A DNA stretch of 64,000 nucleotides from Gammaproteobacteria bacterium (lineage in GTDB: Bacteria > Pseudomonadota > Gammaproteobacteria > Xanthomonadales > Wenzhouxiangellaceae): positions 310,001 to 374,000 of the forward strand of contig JAJFKY010000022.1 of the NCBI GenBank assembly GCA_021772975.1. Reading direction: 5' to 3'. Positions 60,209 to 64,000 of the stretch are shown here, piece after piece. The position numbers were made by a program, and so were the translations under genes. Under the pieces are notes generated by a model, which was given only the letters and a program-made list of their open reading frames with translations, was not told the origin of the DNA and searched no databases. Positions within the stretch are counted from its first letter, which is position 1; each line of letters begins with the position of its first letter.

Positions 60209-61597
60209 TTACCTGATCACATGCCACTGCGTCTGACGACCGGCCAGATAGTGGACCTGTTGGCCGTCAAACACCGCGCTCTGCTCCAGCTTGATCTGCA
60301 CCAGCTGGTCATCCCATTCCGGCACGGCCGCTTTGATATTGCCCTCAATGGCGTAGCCGGTATTGGGATACAGCGGCCACTCCCCGCGAATGGCGGTTTC
60401 ACCCTGATTGTCCCACATGCCGATGGTGGGTCCGGGCGCATGGCCGAAAAAACCCAGCGGGTGGGTATACACACTGGAAACAATCCCTTCCGCGCCCGCC
60501 TGGCGCAATGCTTCGGCCAGAATATCATTGCCGGACCGGCCGCTGACAAAGGCCTGAGTCAGATGGTCCTGCCAGCGGTTGCCAGTGCTCAGCGCCTGCC
60601 GCAGGCCAGCCGGCACACCGGCTTCGCCCAGCCGCGCGACGTAGCCCATTTCCTGGGTGTCGGTACACAGTTTCAGATAACAGATGCCGACATCGGTATG
60701 CAATACATCGCCCGGCAGAATCAAGCCGCTCGTGCCACAGAATGAGTCGTCTTGGCCACACGACTGGCCGGCGCGTTGCAGATTGACATCCGGCATAAAC
60801 CAGATCGGCAGATTCAAGTCCGCGAACCGCTGGCGAATATACCAGGCAACATCCTCGGTGGTGGTCACACCCGGGGTAATCACCTGATTCGAAAACGCTT
60901 CACCAATCACCATGCGCGCCAGCGACACCACCTGCGGATAGACCGCCAGTTCGGCTTCGGTACGGGTCTCGACCCAGCGGATAACCAACTCCTCCGCTGC
61001 TACCAGGCGTTGTTCAAAGCCGTCCGGCAATACCTCCAGCAGACGCTCATGCAGCCCCCTGGTCAAGCCATCGGCGACCGGCCAGTGGCGCGACACATTG
61101 ATCCCGATCCGGCCAGGATCACGCTCGGCTATCAACTCGCCGAGCGCCTGCCACTGAGCATCCAGTTCACCGCCGGACCAGGCCGACTCATACGGCCCGC
61201 CCAGCGGATAACGGTTCACGGTCAGGCGCTGCACACTGCCATCATCCTGCCGGTCAAAAATCAGCATGGTGGTGCGCCGGGCGGCATAACTGGGTTGTGG
61301 CACCAGGGTAAAATACACCGGATCCTCGGCATATTCCCGCGCCAGCACCAGCCACATATCAATGCCGGTTTCGCGCATCAACCGCGGTAGCAGGTGCTCC
61401 AGACGATGCTGCAGCATGGTGTTTTCCGGGGCGATGCGATCACGCATCGACAATACCGACAGATCAGCGGTTATCACCCGCCCCTGATCCCAAGCAATTG
61501 GCGTGGATGATTGCGCCAGCAGGTTGTCCGCTGACAGGCCGGACAGGGCGATAACGCTCAGCCAGACTGTTATCAGGGTGTTTTTATTCACCAGCAT
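60209..61597 (-). CDS. Exported M24-family metallopeptidase (Xaa-Pro peptidase-like)
   Basis: A 462-residue protein with a signal peptide (cleaved after LLAQ, about residue 29). An N-terminal creatinase-like domain is followed by a pita-bread fold with metal ligands in LHTDVGICYLKLCTDTQ (two Asp), YTHPLGFFGHAPGP (His), GYAIEGNIKAA (Glu) and QIKLEQSAVF (Glu). It is probably a periplasmic or surface aminopeptidase/proline dipeptidase. The stop is 18 bp before the VOC start, so the two minus-strand genes could be co-transcribed, the peptidase first. Confidence 0.85.
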   Translation of the reverse strand: MLVNKNTLITVWLSVIALSGLSADNLLAQSSTPIAWDQGRVITADLSVLSMRDRIAPENTMLQHRLEHLLPRLMRETGIDMWLVLAREYAEDPVYFTLVPQPSYAARRTTMLIFDRQDDGSVQRLTVNRYPLGGPYESAWSGGELDAQWQALGELIAERDPGRIGINVSRHWPVADGLTRGLHERLLEVLPDGFEQRLVAAEELVIRWVETRTEAELAVYPQVVSLARMVIGEAFSNQVITPGVTTTEDVAWYIRQRFADLNLPIWFMPDVNLQRAGQSCGQDDSFCGTSGLILPGDVLHTDVGICYLKLCTDTQEMGYVARLGEAGVPAGLRQALSTGNRWQDHLTQAFVSGRSGNDILAEALRQAGAEGIVSSVYTHPLGFFGHAPGPTIGMWDNQGETAIRGEWPLYPNTGYAIEGNIKAAVPEWDDQLVQIKLEQSAVFDGQQVHYLAGRQTQWHVIR

Positions 61598-61729
61598 GGC
61601 AGCACTCCCAATGGATATCTTCAGCAGCGCTCACCTTAACGGCAAACCTTGGGCATGGTCAAAAGCGCCGCACGCAAGATTCCCGCGGGGCGTATAATTT
61701 CACCGTACCTATCCGGTTTGATTGATTTA

Positions 61730-62485
61730 ATGGCGAATAAAAAATTTCTGTTTATCTGCGGCTGCGCGCGTTCCGGAACGACCGCATTCACGCACCTGTT
61801 CACCGCGCATTACAACATCGTGCTGGGTATGGAACGGTTTGCCCATCTGGTGCTGCCCGGGCAGTTCAGGCTGTCACCTGAACATTTTTCGCGTCAGCGG
61901 TTTTTGCAGGTCCAGCCCGGGGATACTTTTTATAATGATTTTGCTGAGTTTCACCAGTTCGATACCCAGATTGCCGACAAATATGACGGCTGCATTTATA
62001 TTGGCGATAAGCGCCCGGATTTATATCTTGTTTACGATCAGTTATTTGAAGCTTTCCCGAACTGCCAGGTATTTTTTATTTACCGTGATTTACTGGATGT
62101 CGCCTCGTCTTATCAGGCCCGCAGTGATGCGGCTCAACACTGGCCCGTGGATAGAAATTATCAGGCCGCGATCCAGGAGTGGCATCAGTCACTGCGGTTA
62201 ACCCTGACCGCCATCGCCAAAGGTTATGCTGTCAGGCCGGTGAATTATGCTGATGTATTTGATGCGGACAGTTGTTTGGCCGTTATTTTTGAATTGCTGG
62301 AACTGGACATGACCGCCAGCGTACACAAACGCATTACCGGACTGCGCCGCCGTGCCGCACAGCTGTCAGCAAGCCGGCAAAGTTATTTGAGCCGTACGCA
62401 GCAGGATGAAGTCAATGCCGCCCGTGACACGCGCTTATTTGATGCCATTGAGCAATTGAATATTCTTCGCCCAGGGGCGGCTTAA
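61730..62485 (+). CDS. Sulfotransferase family protein
   Basis: A 251-residue protein starting at ATG 61730 (MANKKFLFICGCARSGTT); the frame from 61649 adds 27 residues without support. The PAPS 5'-phosphosulfate loop is CARSGTTAF (about 11-19), and FFIYRDLLDVASSYQAR is the 3'-phosphate loop with its conserved Arg and Ser. It is of the P-loop sulfotransferase type; the acceptor may be a glycan or small molecule. It is divergent from the M24 peptidase gene and convergent with aminopeptidase N; no partner is evident. Confidence 0.8.
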   Translation: MANKKFLFICGCARSGTTAFTHLFTAHYNIVLGMERFAHLVLPGQFRLSPEHFSRQRFLQVQPGDTFYNDFAEFHQFDTQIADKYDGCIYIGDKRPDLYLVYDQLFEAFPNCQVFFIYRDLLDVASSYQARSDAAQHWPVDRNYQAAIQEWHQSLRLTLTAIAKGYAVRPVNYADVFDADSCLAVIFELLELDMTASVHKRITGLRRRAAQLSASRQSYLSRTQQDEVNAARDTRLFDAIEQLNILRPGAA

Positions 62486-62504
62486 ACAGCCTGCTGGCGA
62501 GGCA

Positions 62505-64000
62505 CTATCCGGCCACTTCTGACAAATGCTGTCTGAGCGCCGCGCACAGGGCAATGGCTTCAACCGTCTGGCGCAGTGCCAGTTCATGGCCTGGCGCCTG
62601 GTCGCCCCATTGACTGAACAATGCTTCCAGTTCCGTCTGTTTATCGGGCGTACAGAATTGCTCCGCCACCCGCGGCGTCTGACGCTGCCACTGGCTGGGT
62701 ATTTTAGCCAGGATAGCGGGCAGGTTGGCCTGATACCATTGCCAGTGTTGAGCCCGTAATCGCGGCTGACTCAGCATACTTTTGATCAGCTCAAAAGACT
62801 CTCGCGGCCCGGTACTGTCACTCAACGCATAGGCTCTGGCCGCAGCTGACAAAGCGGCATCATTGAACGCCCCCAGCGCCACCGGCAAGGCCGCGGCGAA
62901 GCGCGGATCATCAATGTTCCCGGCGGTATCGATCAGGTGTCGGTAAAACTCAGCATCCGAATCCTGAACGGCTACCGTTAAAGCGGTGCGATATAAATCA
63001 GAAGCCAACTCGCCGCCCGGCTCGGCCGGCTTAAATCCGGTGAACTGCATGGCCTGCTCACTCAGCTGCTGACGGACAGCCTGATCTTTCAGGCTTAAGG
63101 CGACAAAATCCAGCAGGCTGTTTTTCAACAGCTGCTCGCTCTCCGAGGCCGGCTGCTCAAGCCGGCGCAGGGCAGCGCTATACCAGGGCAGCAATTGTGC
63201 GCGCAAAGCTTCCGCCTGCGCCGGTTCGAGCAGCGTGTCAAGATAGCGGCTTAAGGCAGACAGCGGTGCGGTGACAACGTGCCGGCGCTCAGAGCCTGCC
63301 GATAATTCCACCCCGGTCAACAGCAAGGCCTGAGCAATGTCGCCGCTTTCGAAAGCCGCGACAAGGCTATCCAGCAGGGCCATCCGCTCAGCGGTTGTGA
63401 GGGCATCAAAATCAGCCAGTAAAGCCAACCACTGCTCAGCCGATAGCCGCCAGCGATAATAACCGCTGCCGTTGGCGTTGGGCATCAACCAGTCCGGACA
63501 ATGATCGGTATCCAGTACAAATTCGGGATTTTCAGGCGTCAGCAAGGTGCATTCCACCTGACTGCCGTCAGCCTGTCGGTAACGCAGACAAACAGGAATA
63601 TTCCAAAGCTTTTCGGCTTTTTTAACCGCCGCGCCCAAAGGCCGGTAACGCGCTTGCTCCAGCAGCACGCGCGGCGCCGCAGCGGACGGGCACGTCAGAC
63701 TCACATCGATTACCGGCACCCCTGGCTGCTCCACGAAATCCCGCAACACCCGGGTTAACCGCGGTGTGCCGGTTTGCTCACCGATGGCGTTATAAAACTG
63801 TTCGGAACTGGCCACGCTATCGGCAAAGGTCCGCAGATAACCACCCAGCGCCCGCCGGAATTTATCCGCGCCAAAATAACTGTCCAGCATATGAATCACA
63901 GCCTGACTTTTGGAATAGGTGATTCCGTCATAGGCATTGCGGATATCTTCATTGCGGCTGATCGGTTCCCGGATTGCCCGGGCGCTTGCCAGGGAGTCAG
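62505..64000 (-). CDS. pepN: Aminopeptidase N (M1 family), C-terminal part; 5' end outside window
   Basis: The frame is open to the right edge, giving about 498 C-terminal residues. SLASARAIREPISRNEDIRN and YDGITYSKSQAVIHMLDSYF at the visible start, and the LGGYLRTFADSVASSEQFY segment, are the thermolysin-like domain end of M1 peptidases. The ERAP1-like helical C-terminal domain follows with AFNDAALSAAARAYALSDS and EQFCTPDKQTELEALF. The HEXXH zinc site lies outside the window. It is convergent with the sulfotransferase gene. ERAP-type C-terminus suggests a puromycin-sensitive-like aminopeptidase rather than E. coli PepN sensu stricto. Confidence 0.88.
   Translation of the reverse strand, partial: DSLASARAIREPISRNEDIRNAYDGITYSKSQAVIHMLDSYFGADKFRRALGGYLRTFADSVASSEQFYNAIGEQTGTPRLTRVLRDFVEQPGVPVIDVSLTCPSAAAPRVLLEQARYRPLGAAVKKAEKLWNIPVCLRYRQADGSQVECTLLTPENPEFVLDTDHCPDWLMPNANGSGYYRWRLSAEQWLALLADFDALTTAERMALLDSLVAAFESGDIAQALLLTGVELSAGSERRHVVTAPLSALSRYLDTLLEPAQAEALRAQLLPWYSAALRRLEQPASESEQLLKNSLLDFVALSLKDQAVRQQLSEQAMQFTGFKPAEPGGELASDLYRTALTVAVQDSDAEFYRHLIDTAGNIDDPRFAAALPVALGAFNDAALSAAARAYALSDSTGPRESFELIKSMLSQPRLRAQHWQWYQANLPAILAKIPSQWQRQTPRVAEQFCTPDKQTELEALFSQWGDQAPGHELALRQTVEAIALCAALRQHLSEVAG

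Overview
The window is about 57 percent GC chromosomal DNA of a Gram-negative bacterium, most likely a free-living gammaproteobacterium. Evidence for this is the outer-membrane DUF1302/DUF1329 pair, TypA, Rep helicase, GlmS/GlmU, an aminopeptidase N, REP-type palindromes and many exported proteins. A secreted nuclease ends in a FGDGFE-like tail that I associate with Woeseia/Wenzhouxiangella-like lineages; that placement is inference. No rRNA, tRNA, CRISPR array, intact transposase or prophage was seen. 

Layout. 1-4.7 kb: minus-strand lipase / DUF1302 / DUF1329 envelope operon. 4.9-6.8 kb: typA. 7.7-13.6 kb: the four-gene ligase-associated DNA repair cluster (MBL-fold exonuclease, ATP-dependent ligase, Lhr-Core type DEXH helicase, metallophosphoesterase). 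14.3-17.9 kb: a giant FG-GAP/von Willebrand A surface protein. 18.2-25.4 kb: thymidine kinase, Rep, small membrane proteins, YegP, a TauE-type transporter, an O-methyltransferase and a CpdA-like phosphodiesterase. 25.4-25.9 kb: a tandem duplication carrying REP pairs and the tail of the next gene. 25.8-30.9 kb: PfkB kinase, ABC exporter, and a response regulator and histidine kinase placed tail to tail. 30.9-38.3 kb: a lipid-modification locus (desaturase, FAD oxidoreductase, DUF1365, two CFA-type methyltransferases, DUF2878) that runs directly into the histidine kinase gene, with a divergent pair encoding an NTF2-like lipoprotein and a chalcone-isomerase-fold protein. 38.4-46.6 kb: a mosaic of small genes, a cyanovirin-type lectin, a LuxR/DUF4199/VOC operon, a glycosidase-like protein, a direct-repeat cluster and a TetR-controlled membrane pair. 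46.9-54.6 kb: ExeM/NucH nuclease, DUF4282, ExbD, glmS and glmU. 54.7-64 kb: YHS protein, GMC oxidoreductase/Tat protein/extensin operon, alcohol dehydrogenase, a disrupted VOC gene, M24 peptidase, sulfotransferase and partial aminopeptidase N. 

The most unusual structure is a small non-autonomous element (MITE) with 20-bp terminal inverted repeats. It is present at 39468-39767 and 59989-60110, with a truncated copy at 42335. Both full copies split a host gene (DUF2805; VOC/glyoxalase). In both, the element adds the same stop to the 5' part and an open frame that runs in phase into the 3' part. The third copy abuts the LuxR gene start. The best candidate for an undescribed functional system is the lipid locus at 29.5-38.3 kb, where a membrane sensor kinase appears to be the last gene of a fatty-acid-modifying operon and its likely regulator lies next to it.
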